In this document: piece after piece, positions 17,101 to 25,116 of the stretch
Position numbering within the stretch: the first letter of the stretch is position 1
Layout of the letters: the number at the start of each line of letters is the position of its first letter
NCBI RefSeq assembly: GCF_907164575.1
Contig: NZ_CAJQYY010000022.1
Coordinates: forward strand, 48,559-112,558
Origin: Paraburkholderia gardini
GTDB lineage: Bacteria > Pseudomonadota > Gammaproteobacteria > Burkholderiales > Burkholderiaceae
Length of the DNA stretch: 64,000 nucleotides
Reading direction: 5' to 3'
Position numbers and translations under genes: made by a program
Notes under the pieces: model-generated
Database searches by the model: none
What the model was told of the DNA's origin: nothing
Seen by the model: only the letters and a program-made list of their open reading frames with translations

Positions 17101-18970
17101 CGACGTCATCCGCGAGTTCCAGGCCGAAATCGTGAATCCAGGCGGGCGTCGCATCAGGTGCCTCGATCAGGTACGGACGCTCTTCATCCACGCGCACGCC
17201 GAGATTTTCGAGCATCGGCAGGCTGCGCGACAACGCAATCGGCTCGCCCGCCCGGTAGACCTTGAAGCGGAACGCGCGCGGCCCCGATTCGATCGGACGG
17301 TACAGGTTCATCGCAAGCCGGCCGGTGCCCTGGAGATGCTCGATCAGATCGATATCGCGCACGGCCGTTCGTGCCGGATAGTCGTCGCGATAGCCGGCGG
17401 GAAACGAATCCGTGTAGCGCTGCAGCAGCCGGTTGCCCTGCTCTTCGCCGAACACGTCGAGCAACGCATCGGCCAGATCGTCCTGCCAGCGCCGGGTCAC
17501 CTGCACGAGGCGCGCCTCGAGTTCGCGCGTATCGACGTCGGACATCGCGCCCGGCTCGGCGTGCACAACGAAATGAATGCGCGCGAGCGTCGATTCCGAC
17601 AGCAGCGGCGTGAACTCCACGCTCGCGCCGTTAAAGGCGCTTCGCAGCAGCCTCGCGATACGGTGGCGCAGATCGGTGTTGTACTTTTCGCGCGGCACGA
17701 AAACGAGGCAGGACACAAAACGGTCAAAACGGTCGCGCCGCACAAAAAGCCGTGTGCGCTGATGTTCCTGCAGACGCAGCACGCCTAGCGCGGCGTCATG
17801 GAGCGATTCTTCATCGGCCTGAAAAAGCTCGTCGCGTGGCCATGTTTCGAGCACGGTGACGAGCGACTTCGCGAGATGTCCCTTGGGCAAGAACCCCGCG
17901 CGCTTGACGATATTCGCGCACTTGCGGCGCACGATCGGAATCTCGGTGCTCGACACCATATACGCCGTCGACGTATACAGCCCGATAAAACGCCGCTCGC
18001 CGATCACCTTGCCGTCCGCACCGGCCAGCTTCACGCCGACATAGTCGAGATAGCCCGGCCGATGCACGGTGGCCCGCGAATTGGCCTTGGTCAAAAAGAT
18101 CGGCACTGCACCTTCGATGATTTCGGCCGCTGCCGGAGGCAATGGCGTCACTTCGGCCGGACTCGCCGGCGGCTGCGTTTCGCGCAGGATGCCAAGCCCC
18201 GAACCCGGGACGCCGCGCAGTCCGAAACCGCCCTCATGCGATACCAGTTCGTAATCGCGCTGGCCGAGAAAGGTAAAGTGATCCGCTGTCATCCATTCGA
18301 GGAATGCCCGCGCCTCGACCGCTTCCGGGCCCTTCTCGTGCGCTTTCATCTCCTTGATCGTATTGCGCGCGATATCGACTATCTTCGGCCAGTCCTCGAC
18401 TGCCGCGCGCACATCGCCGAGTACCTTCGCGATGTCGCCGCGCAGGGCTTCGAGTTTCGCTGCATCGCCGCATCGGTCGACTTCGAAGTGAATGAACGAG
18501 GCAAGTTGCGATTGAGGGTCCGCGGCGTCCGCCGAACCCTGATCTGCCCGCGTGATACTGCCGTCACTGCCCCGCCAGATGCGGAACACCGGATGCACGA
18601 CCGAATGCAGCGCGAGACCCAGCCTGTTGACCGCCATCGACACCGAATCGACCAGGAACGGCATGTCGTCGTTCACGATTTCGATGACCGTGTGATCGGA
18701 GTGCCAGCCATGCTGTTCGAGTATCGGGTTATAGACCCGTAACCGTTCGCTGCCAGGCACGAATCGTTGCGCGGTCTGCCAGTGCGCCATCGCCGCGCCA
18801 TACAGGTCGGCGATGCCGCGGCTTTGCAGATCGTCGGCATCGACGAAGTCGTAGTAGTGCAGCAGAAACGGCTCGACGATCGCGAATGCGGGTTCGGGCA
18901 ATCGTCCACGCGCGAACTCGACAAGATCATTTAGCAGATGCCCAACGGCGTCTTCGTTCTTCGCTTGCAT
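14129..18970 (-). CDS. NAD-specific glutamate dehydrogenase, large (180-kDa) class
   Basis: Oxidative deamination of glutamate to 2-oxoglutarate with NAD+, cytoplasmic. At 1613 residues it has the length of the 180-kDa GDH class (gdhB of Pseudomonas, Streptomyces NAD-GDH). The ATG at 18970 follows GGAGGACGTT; a GTG at 18982 would swallow that ribosome site. N-terminal ACT-like regulatory segments are followed by the catalytic core near residues 820-1200: RRGGRVARGGLRWSDRREDF, the KGGFVVKNPP lysine, VGDMSGDVFGNGML and the nucleotide-binding GNLGLTQLGRIEFAQRGGR. A helical C-terminal domain follows. A 19-bp-scale dyad lies in its leader. Single-gene unit. Confidence 0.97.
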   Translation of the reverse strand: MQAKNEDAVGHLLNDLVEFARGRLPEPAFAIVEPFLLHYYDFVDADDLQSRGIADLYGAAMAHWQTAQRFVPGSERLRVYNPILEQHGWHSDHTVIEIVNDDMPFLVDSVSMAVNRLGLALHSVVHPVFRIWRGSDGSITRADQGSADAADPQSQLASFIHFEVDRCGDAAKLEALRGDIAKVLGDVRAAVEDWPKIVDIARNTIKEMKAHEKGPEAVEARAFLEWMTADHFTFLGQRDYELVSHEGGFGLRGVPGSGLGILRETQPPASPAEVTPLPPAAAEIIEGAVPIFLTKANSRATVHRPGYLDYVGVKLAGADGKVIGERRFIGLYTSTAYMVSSTEIPIVRRKCANIVKRAGFLPKGHLAKSLVTVLETWPRDELFQADEESLHDAALGVLRLQEHQRTRLFVRRDRFDRFVSCLVFVPREKYNTDLRHRIARLLRSAFNGASVEFTPLLSESTLARIHFVVHAEPGAMSDVDTRELEARLVQVTRRWQDDLADALLDVFGEEQGNRLLQRYTDSFPAGYRDDYPARTAVRDIDLIEHLQGTGRLAMNLYRPIESGPRAFRFKVYRAGEPIALSRSLPMLENLGVRVDEERPYLIEAPDATPAWIHDFGLELADDVEFDIEHVKDLFEHAFEQVWTGAIENDGFNRLVLRARLNAREVTILRAYAKYLRQVGSTFSDAYIERALTGNPEIARHFVDLFIARFDPSAAATRDAKIDQLNKAIGTALDQVPNLDEDRILRQFLGVIDATRRTNYYRHDELGEPKPYLSFKFDPSKVPGLPEPKPMFEIWVYSPRVEGVHLRGGRVARGGLRWSDRREDFRTEVLGLMKAQMVKNVVIVPVGSKGGFVVKNPPPPSDREAWLREGIACYQTFLRGLLDVTDNLAGGAIVPPADVVRHDPDDPYLVVAADKGTATFSDYANAISHEYGFWLDDAFASGGSVGYDHKRMAITARGAWESVKRHFREMDVDTQATNFTVVGVGDMSGDVFGNGMLLSPHIRLVAAFDHRHIFLDPTPDPATSLAERGRLFALERSSWADYDTALISPGGGIFPRTAKTIPLSAAVQAALGITAPTLAPNELMRAILMAPVDLLYNGGIGTYVKASGETHLQVGDRANDALRVNGADLRCKVVAEGGNLGLTQLGRIEFAQRGGRINTDAIDNSAGVDCSDHEVNIKILLGLVVADGEMTEKQRNALLAEMTDEVGLLVLRDNYYQTQALSIAGRYGVEMLDTEVRLMRWLERAGRLNRVIEFLPTDEEIAERQAGKQGLTTPERAVLLAYSKMWLYDALLESDMPEDPLVADMLVDYFPQPLQKRFSAPMTQHPLKREILATHLTNALVNRVGCAFVHRLMEETDAKPGDIVRACIMGRDVFDLNAVWQQIDALDNRVADDVQARMFVEVTHLLERAALWFMRQLQLGAVQDGGVADLLGRCREAVQRLAPQLPALLPQADMEGLSERQRVLVDAGVDSELALRVASGGISAELLDIAEVAATCNRNLELVAGVYFALGTRLNYSWIAERAMALPTPTHWDMLARAAALAELARLKRALTTSALASASEHDTSESMVETWDAKRKSALERYARLLADLRATGGSSLSMLLVIVREMAVLERA

Positions 18971-19608
18971 AACGTCCTCCACGGCGGGTGACCATCGATC
19001 GCACTGTCAAGGCGAAGTATGCGCCTGCCATGTGAAAGACGATGTGCGTCCGCACATCGGCAAGCACCATCCCGATGCCACGGACATCTCCCAGTGTCTT
19101 GCTCCGCGTCCCGGTTTTTTTCCGCTTCCCCAATACGCTTCCTTGCAGAGGCTTGTGTACGGATACGGTCGAATCGCCCGACGATCGCTTCCTCGTGACG
19201 CCAGCATGACATCCCTGGATATGTGGTCCAGCGCACAGATTTTTTTCGACCCCAGACTACATGGACTCCAAAGTATTTCATATAAAAGCCCTGAATTTTG
19301 TGCAAATAATGAATCTCAGGGGTTCAACTGATTAGCGCTCCGGCAATGCATGAACTAGTCTTCTAAGGTCTATGTCAGTGTCGATAAACGGACCTCGAAA
19401 TCCAGATCGATATATGAAATATGGGCACGCATGACTGATACCGCCATATGCATTAACGGACAGTCACCGATGTCGTCTGATCAGGCGTTGATGCCGGATT
19501 CCCGCTCATGTCCAGCGCCGAAATCGGACCGTTCATGTCTTTAGCTCTGGCCTGTTGCCCGGTCAAAACCGGAATCGATCAGCAGGCAGGATCATGGGAG
19601 ATTGAACC
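18971..19608. other. Long intergenic region between GDH and the Fap-like barrel gene
   Basis: The 638-bp divergent interval is more AT-rich in its middle (about 19230-19440) than the flanking genes. Apart from the palindrome at 19040-19059 I see no coding frame with a ribosome site and no recognisable RNA. Promoters for both flanking genes must lie here; a -10-like TATAAA occurs around 19285. GGGAG at about 19595 is the ribosome site for the barrel gene. Confidence 0.5.
19040..19059. promoter_or_regulatory. Perfect palindrome in the GDH promoter region
   Basis: CGATGTGCG (19040-19048) and CGCACATCG (19051-19059) are perfect 9-bp arms around TC, 70 bp upstream of the GDH start. It has the size of an operator for a dimeric regulator. 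The regulator is unknown. Confidence 0.45.
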
Positions 19609-21015
19609 ATGAAGTGCGTGCCCTATCGACGCATCGGCGCCATCAGCTACGCAGCGTTGCTGATGTTCAGTGCCGAAAGCCACGCGCAGTCACTCGATAC
19701 GCAAGCCGAGCAGGCTAACCAGGCCGGCGTCGGCGCATTGCGCGACGAACTCAATCAACGTATCAAGGAAATCGATGCGCTCAAGCGCAAGCTCGCTGAG
19801 CAGGAGGCGGGTCTGGAGCGGCTTAGCCGCGCGCTGGATGCCGGCGCACTCGATACCCAGCGCGGCACAGGTGGAACCGATGCCAACGGGTTGCCCGTCG
19901 GCACCGCCGCACCGGACGCAGCGGCGGCAGCGGCCGGTGCTGCCGCTGCGCAGGCGGATACCGCAGGCCAGGCAGCCGCGCCCGGTCAGGCGGCACAGCC
20001 TGCTGCCAGCCAGACCGCACAACAGCAGAATCAACCGGTGGGCCAGGCCCCCGTGGTCGACTCACGTCCGCCTGCCGTCGCGCCGATCTTCGATCAGCCA
20101 GGCGTGCTGACACCGCGCCATACGCTGGTGGTCGAGCCGTACTTCAATTTTGCGTATTCGTCGGAAAACCAGCTTTCGCTCGTGGGGTACACGGTCATCC
20201 CGGCGTTGCTGATCGGGCTCATCAACGTGAGCGAGGTAAAGACGACGACGCTGACGGGCGGTCTTGCCTTTCGCTACGGTTTGACGAACCGGCTCGAATT
20301 CGAGCTCCGTGTGCCGTACGTGTATCAGACCAACGATGCCGTGGCGCGTCAGGTATTCACGGGTGCTGCATCGAACAGCGTGATCAGCAGCAACGGTAAC
20401 GGAATCGGCGACGTCGAGATGACGTTGCGTTATCAGTTAAACGAAGGCGGCCCGGACAAGTTCTACTACGTCGGCTGGCTGCGCTTCAAGACGGCAACCG
20501 GCAAGAGCCCGTTCAATGTCCTGACCGACTGCGTGACGACCTGTATCGCCAATACGACAGGAACCGGTTTGCCGCTGCAGCAACCAACCGGCTCCGGGTT
20601 CCTCGCGATCCAGCCAGGTCTCACCTGGCTCTTTCCGACCGACCCGGTCGTGTTTTTCGGCAACTTCAGCTATCTGCACAGCTTCGGGAAAAACGAGAGC
20701 CTCATGCTCATCAACGGCGAAGAGCCGCTCGGCAAGATCCAGCCGGGCGACATCTGGGGATTCAACATCGGCATGGGCCTCGCGCTGAACGAAAAGGCGT
20801 CGGTCAGTATCGGCTACGACATGAGCATTGTTCAACCGACGAGCCAGAACGGCCAGACGGTGGTCGGTTCAGTGCGCACCATTCTCGGCACGCTGCTGAT
20901 CGGTTATTCGTACCGGGTAACGCCGAAGACCACGCTCAACTTTTCGATCGGCGCAGGGCTCACGCGCGACACGCCGGACCTCTCGCTCACCATGCGTGTG
21001 CCAATCTCCTTCTGA
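19609..21015 (+). CDS. fapF: FapF-like outer-membrane barrel with periplasmic coiled coil
   Basis: Probable secretion pore for the fibre subunits encoded next door, 468 residues. Order seen: signal peptide ending at SHA (residue 26); a charged heptad segment (about 33-76, ELNQRIKEIDALKRKLAEQE); an Ala/Gln-rich linker (about 95-150); then a domain of alternating beta strands to the C-terminal MRVPISF, which ends in Phe as outer-membrane barrels do. This layout (signal, coiled coil, low-complexity linker, about 300-residue barrel) is that of FapF, the trimeric amyloid exporter of Pseudomonas. It converges with the minus-strand Fap-like genes rather than being in their operon. Generic annotation would be transporter or phenol-degradation MetA-like protein; I favour FapF from context. 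Confidence 0.7.
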   Translation: MKCVPYRRIGAISYAALLMFSAESHAQSLDTQAEQANQAGVGALRDELNQRIKEIDALKRKLAEQEAGLERLSRALDAGALDTQRGTGGTDANGLPVGTAAPDAAAAAAGAAAAQADTAGQAAAPGQAAQPAASQTAQQQNQPVGQAPVVDSRPPAVAPIFDQPGVLTPRHTLVVEPYFNFAYSSENQLSLVGYTVIPALLIGLINVSEVKTTTLTGGLAFRYGLTNRLEFELRVPYVYQTNDAVARQVFTGAASNSVISSNGNGIGDVEMTLRYQLNEGGPDKFYYVGWLRFKTATGKSPFNVLTDCVTTCIANTTGTGLPLQQPTGSGFLAIQPGLTWLFPTDPVVFFGNFSYLHSFGKNESLMLINGEEPLGKIQPGDIWGFNIGMGLALNEKASVSIGYDMSIVQPTSQNGQTVVGSVRTILGTLLIGYSYRVTPKTTLNFSIGAGLTRDTPDLSLTMRVPISF

Positions 21016-21084
21016 ACGACGTGCCGGCGCGCGACATGCATTGCCGCCCCGCCCGCCGCATCTGCTAACTAGCCACCGCCTTTG

Positions 21085-22527
21085 CTAACGTGGACGCACA
21101 GCACTCGTGAGCGCTGCATTCAGCGTCGATCCGATGTTGAATGCCTTGAATGCGGCAAGCGAGTTGACGCTCGTATTGATCGTCGTCAGCGCCTGAACCT
21201 GCTGGTTATTCAGCGAGTTCTGGATGACCGATCCGGTCAGCGCAGGCAACCCGCCTGGCTGCACCGTGTTGTTCAATCCGTTCTGAACCAGCGCGCCGGT
21301 GTTGGCGTTCGCCAGCATCTGCGCCTGCTGTGGCGTCATCTGCGCGATGTTCGGAATGTTGAAGCTCGTCGATGCAACGAGATTGCCGTTCACGAATGCC
21401 GCCCGCGAAATACCGAACGACACCACGAGACCCGACGGCAGGTCAAACCCGCCGCGCATGCTGTCGAGACGGTCGCTGTCGACCGCGACAACGTCCGCGG
21501 ACGCCCAGGCGGGATCCTCATCATCGTGTTTCGTTACATGAGGACTCGCCGGCTGGGCCGCCGGATTCACAGTCGATTTCAGCGACACGGCCGCGCGTTC
21601 GAGCAGACCTTCTCCCGATGATGCGGTCACAGGCGCTGCTTCGTTCGAATGCGGGACGTTCGGGGAAACAGCATCGGGTACTGCGCGCGTCGTGCCCTGG
21701 GCAAGCACAATCGCTGCATCTGCGTTGCTCGCGATGTTAGAGGATGCGTCAGAAGTGGAAACAATGCGTCTGGCCGAATCATCCCGCGCGTCGGGTACAG
21801 GCGCGGAACCGGGCACTGCGCTCATCACTGGAACAGTAACGCTCACCGACGTGCGCGGAGCTTTCGCAACGCGCGCGGGCTTCGGCACAACATGCTTCAC
21901 CGGTACGGCATCGTCTGCCAAAGCAACCGGACCGTCCTGTGCACGCACGACATCCGGCACGACGCCCGACACCGGCTCGACATGATCTGCCGGCACAACA
22001 TTCAACACCGGCGCGACATCATCGGTCGACGCAACCGGCATCGGCCGCGAATCCGGCGAATCCAGTGAATCGGAGACCGCGCTCGCCACTGGAGCACGCT
22101 CGTCTGCCGACGCGTCGGGCACAGAGAACACAGTGGGCACGTATGGTAAATGCGCGGATTCAGGTACAGCGATCGACGCCTCGCCGGAATCCTGTGACTG
22201 TGACTGCCTGACCGCCATGCGCGCTGTGTACACCACATCGGACACTGCATCCGTTTGCGAAGGCGTGACGACATCCGCTGCTGGCGCAACACCCGTATCA
22301 GCCTCAGGCGCGACGTCGGGCACATCGCCCTGCGTCACGGGCTCCGTATCCTGCACGGTGTCATCCGTCATGCCCGGAGTCGGGTCCGTCAACGTATTGC
22401 GCAATGAAAGGATTCTTCCGGTAGCAAGCGCCGAAGGGTCGCCGGTCGCGGCCTCGGCGCCAAACGACGACATCGCCCCGCACATCAGGGTGGCAATGCC
22501 AGCGAGCTTCAGATGTTCAGGTTTCAT
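21085..22527 (-). CDS. Secreted Fap-accessory protein with internal RGG leader-like motif
   Basis: A 480-residue protein, last gene of the Fap-like operon, beginning 9 nt after the C39 peptidase stop. A signal peptide ends near AEA (residue 27). Residues about 30-340 are low complexity, dominated by Val, Pro, Asp, Ala and Ser with many VPDA/VPSA-like repeats. The motif RLDSMRGG ends at residue 360 (GG codons 21448-21453). A 120-residue conserved-looking domain follows: FDLPSGLVVSFGISRAAFVN, then Asn/Gln-rich repeats such as NTGALVQNGLNNTVQPGG. The motif fits a double-glycine leader (V-12, L-7, M-4, GG). It may correspond to FapE or to a fibre-associated protein; that equivalence is a guess from position and composition. 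Confidence 0.6.
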   Translation of the reverse strand: MKPEHLKLAGIATLMCGAMSSFGAEAATGDPSALATGRILSLRNTLTDPTPGMTDDTVQDTEPVTQGDVPDVAPEADTGVAPAADVVTPSQTDAVSDVVYTARMAVRQSQSQDSGEASIAVPESAHLPYVPTVFSVPDASADERAPVASAVSDSLDSPDSRPMPVASTDDVAPVLNVVPADHVEPVSGVVPDVVRAQDGPVALADDAVPVKHVVPKPARVAKAPRTSVSVTVPVMSAVPGSAPVPDARDDSARRIVSTSDASSNIASNADAAIVLAQGTTRAVPDAVSPNVPHSNEAAPVTASSGEGLLERAAVSLKSTVNPAAQPASPHVTKHDDEDPAWASADVVAVDSDRLDSMRGGFDLPSGLVVSFGISRAAFVNGNLVASTSFNIPNIAQMTPQQAQMLANANTGALVQNGLNNTVQPGGLPALTGSVIQNSLNNQQVQALTTINTSVNSLAAFKAFNIGSTLNAALTSAVRPR

Positions 22528-22535
22528 CGTCGCTC

Positions 22536-23222
22536 TCAGAATTCGCCGGGGCCAAGCTTCGGCACCACCACACTGAACAGACCTTCGCGCGGAATGCCGG
22601 TATAAAGCGGCGCATCCGGCGCGACGTGCCAGTCTCCGGCATCGTTGAATCTCGCCATCTCGTGCCGGTTGTGAATCACGAACAGCACGCGGTCCTGCCA
22701 CTTCTCCTCGAAACTCGCCTTCGACATCGCCCGTGTGCCAGTGGCCGGATCGCCAATCAGAATGCGCCCGTTGCGCACGCCCTTGACCACCACGAAGTGG
22801 TGATAGCCGTGTTCGACAATCAGCACGATCGCAGGCGTATTTGTCTGTTCGAGCTTTTCGAGCGGCGCTTCATAACCGTCTGCCTCGAAACCCCGTGAGA
22901 CCAGAAAACGCCGGATATCGAGCAGGGAAAATCCTTCCCTGCGGATCTTTGCCTGATCGCCGTGCTGGAACATTTCAGCGAAGACCTGCTGTTCGCTGAC
23001 CGGATAACCGTACTGATAGGTCAGCAGTGTCGCCAGTGCCGCCGAGCCGCAGCTGAAGTCATACTGCTGCCGGATGGTCCGCTTGAAGCGGGCTTCCTTC
23101 AGGCTCGTTACGTGCATCGAGTAATAGCCGCCGGAGGGATCCGCGATGTCGATCGGATCCGCGAGGGCGGCCGACATCCCGACCCCGCATGACAACGCGA
23201 TGCAGACGGCGAAGGATTTCAT
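22536..23222 (-). CDS. fapD: Stand-alone periplasmic C39 cysteine peptidase (FapD-like)
   Basis: A 228-residue double-glycine-type peptidase without the ABC transporter it is usually fused to. A signal peptide ends at ALA (about residue 21). The C39 catalytic set is present: oxyanion Gln at 52 or 53, Cys58 (DFSCGSAALATLL), His142 (HHFVVVKG) and Asp158 (IGDPATG). The same-size peptidase FapD is part of the Pseudomonas Fap amyloid operon. C39 enzymes cut after GG in leaders, and both flanking proteins contain an L-x-x-x-RGG motif, making them candidate substrates. The ATG at 23222 follows the preceding stop codon within 6 nt, with a GTG one codon earlier, so translation is coupled. Confidence 0.85.
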   Translation of the reverse strand: MKSFAVCIALSCGVGMSAALADPIDIADPSGGYYSMHVTSLKEARFKRTIRQQYDFSCGSAALATLLTYQYGYPVSEQQVFAEMFQHGDQAKIRREGFSLLDIRRFLVSRGFEADGYEAPLEKLEQTNTPAIVLIVEHGYHHFVVVKGVRNGRILIGDPATGTRAMSKASFEEKWQDRVLFVIHNRHEMARFNDAGDWHVAPDAPLYTGIPREGLFSVVVPKLGPGEF

Positions 23223-23225
23223 CAC

Positions 23226-23684
23226 TCAGTTCCCGAAGCGAACGTTGAGCACCGTCGCGTTCTGGATCAGCACGTTGGCGCCGGTGTTCTGAATGACCGT
23301 CGGCAGTCCGCTTGAACTGGCGAACGAGCCTTCGCTGATCGAATTCGAGCCAGTTTCGACCTTGTATGCCGAAGTGTTGGTGAGCGATCCAGTCAGATAG
23401 TTCTGGCCAATCAGTGCATCGCCGCCCCGATGTTCGTCGAGTTGTCCCGCAGTCATCGCCACACCGAAGCTGTCGGACAACACGCTTGCCGAAGCGGGCG
23501 CGGCGGAGACGGTTGCGGGTGTGACGGTGCCGGACACCGCGGCTGATCCGGGCGGTCCTTCACCTGTCGCAGCGGCTTGCGCCGCCGGCGGTGGCAATGG
23601 CGTTTCGTCCGCCTGGGCAGCGAACGCCGTCGTCGCCATCACGACCGGTAACACGAGCAGCGAAATGCTCTTTCGCGCTTGCAT
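23226..23684 (-). CDS. Small secreted Fap-accessory protein with RGG leader-like motif
   Basis: A 152-residue protein from the ATG at 23684 (GGAG upstream). A signal peptide ends at AQA (about residue 25). A Pro/Ala/Ser-rich segment reaches residue 75, then MTAGQLDEHRGG ends at residue 88 (GG codons 23421-23426). The 64-residue remainder has Asn/Ser-rich beta-prone sequence (TVIQNTGANVLIQNATVLNV). M at -12, L at -7 and GG at -2/-1 fit C39 leader rules. It lies directly upstream of the peptidase with 3 nt between them. It may act like FapA or be a minor fibre component; no family was recognised with certainty. Confidence 0.65.
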   Translation of the reverse strand: MQARKSISLLVLPVVMATTAFAAQADETPLPPPAAQAAATGEGPPGSAAVSGTVTPATVSAAPASASVLSDSFGVAMTAGQLDEHRGGDALIGQNYLTGSLTNTSAYKVETGSNSISEGSFASSSGLPTVIQNTGANVLIQNATVLNVRFGN

Positions 23685-23800
23685 GAGTGTCTCCTTGGTC
23701 CTGCATGCGGCCAGCGGCGGCTGCATGAAAAGACCGGATAGTGGTGCGCTGCCGTTCAGGGGCTGGCCTCACTGCCTGCCTGACATCGGGCCTGTGTTGC

Positions 23801-23834
23801 TGCCGTGAGGCGCTTCGGTGTGCGCCCCACGGCA
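23801..23834 (-). promoter_or_regulatory. Strong hairpin between fibre and accessory genes
   Basis: TGCCGTGAGGCGC (23801-23813) pairs with GCGCCCCACGGCA (23822-23834) over 13 bp, with one G-U pair in RNA and an 8-nt loop. It lies in the 183-bp gap after the second fibre subunit. No T-run follows, so it could be an attenuator, a processing site or a stabiliser of the subunit mRNA. Confidence 0.55.
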
Positions 23835-23867
23835 CCCCCCCCAACATTCAGGAGAACCTGCTATGGC

Positions 23868-25100
23868 TCAATGACCCACAGTAAGATTCGCCTGCACGGT
23901 GACAGCCTGTTGCACGAACGAAGCAGCGCCGGAGTTCTGGCTCATGACCGAGATACCCGCTGCCGACTGTGCCGCCGCCGTCATCGTGTTGCTCATGTCG
24001 AACGTACCAGCATCGACCGCGTTTGCACCGCCCGCACCGCCTGCGCCACCGACCCCACCGGTACCCACTCCACCCGTACCCGTGGCACCCGCCGCGCCTG
24101 CTGTACCTGCTGCGCCTGCTGCACCTGTTCCGCCAGTTGCGCTGCCATTGCTGGCTGTCGACATCGAGCTGCCGTTGGTACCCGAACCGCCAGTACCCGT
24201 GCCGCCCGCGCCGCCATTGCCTGCGGTCGAAGAAGCCGCGCCGCCTGCACCGCCGGTACCCGCACCCGCACCGCCCGTCGCCGTGACCGCGCCTGCCGAT
24301 CCAGCTCCGCCCGTGCCTGTGCCGGCTCCGCCCGTACCGCTGCCCGTACCACCGGCTCCACCGGCGCCGCCTGCGCCACCAGCCGAGGTGGCGCTAACGG
24401 CCCCGTTATTGTGACCACGGGCACCGCCGCCGTCGCCGCCACTGCCACCGCTTCGGCCATTGCCGCCGTTTCCACCGCCGTAGCCGCCAACGCCGATGGC
24501 GCCGCCTCCACCAGCCGCACCGAGCGCGACCGAGGCTCCGCCACTGCCACGACCGTTGCCACCCTGTGTGCCGCCAGCACTTGCGGTGCCACCGTTGCCG
24601 CCATCGCCGCCATAGCCCGTGCCGGCAGTCGCGCTGCCGTTCCGGCTGTTACCAGCGTTTGCGCTGCCGTTATCGGCACTCCCGCCATCGCCGCCATTGC
24701 CGCTGCGGCCGGCATTGCCACCGTTGCCACCGTAGCCGTCGCCGCCATAGCCCGCACCCGCGCTGCCACCGCGAGCGCCCGCGGCGCTGCCGAAGTTCAC
24801 GGCCTGATTGCCGATGCCTGAAACGCCCACATAGCTGACTGAGCCATTCAGCCTCGTCAGCGCGACAGCCTTGGAGCTGTTAAAGGAGTCCTGATTTACC
24901 GACGCATATGACGCGACTTCGTTGGCATTGCTGCCGGTCGTCGTGGTCTGGGTGCCGGTTGCGGTAGAAGTCAGACTGTTCGCACCCGACGTGGAACTCT
25001 GATCGCAGGACTTCGAGCTGTCACTACAAGGGTTGGCCATTGCGTATCCGCTGCAGCCCAGGGCCAGGGCTGCAGCAGAGGCCATTAAGGTTCTTTTCAT
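23868..25100 (-). CDS. Glycine-rich amyloid-like fibre subunit, second copy
   Basis: A 410-residue secreted protein from the ATG at 25100 (AGGAG six bases upstream). Signal peptide ends at AMA (residue 23), followed by NPCSDSSKSCDQ with a Cys pair. A conserved N-module (about 60-108, QDSFNSSKAVALTRLNGSVS and VSGIGNQAVNFGSAAG) precedes roughly 240 residues of GGAGG, GTGG and GGNGG repeats. The C-module is AAGISVMSQNSGAASFVQQA followed by VTVQANLTVGH. Asn/Gln motifs of the GxGNQ and NSGxxSxVQQ kind occur in Fap fibre repeats. It is a tandem paralogue of the upstream gene, 16 nt away, with exactly the same length. Fibre formation is inferred. Confidence 0.75.
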   Translation of the reverse strand: MKRTLMASAAALALGCSGYAMANPCSDSSKSCDQSSTSGANSLTSTATGTQTTTTGSNANEVASYASVNQDSFNSSKAVALTRLNGSVSYVGVSGIGNQAVNFGSAAGARGGSAGAGYGGDGYGGNGGNAGRSGNGGDGGSADNGSANAGNSRNGSATAGTGYGGDGGNGGTASAGGTQGGNGRGSGGASVALGAAGGGGAIGVGGYGGGNGGNGRSGGSGGDGGGARGHNNGAVSATSAGGAGGAGGAGGTGSGTGGAGTGTGGAGSAGAVTATGGAGAGTGGAGGAASSTAGNGGAGGTGTGGSGTNGSSMSTASNGSATGGTGAAGAAGTAGAAGATGTGGVGTGGVGGAGGAGGANAVDAGTFDMSNTMTAAAQSAAGISVMSQNSGAASFVQQAVTVQANLTVGH

Positions 25101-25116
25101 CACACGCTCCTGTGTC

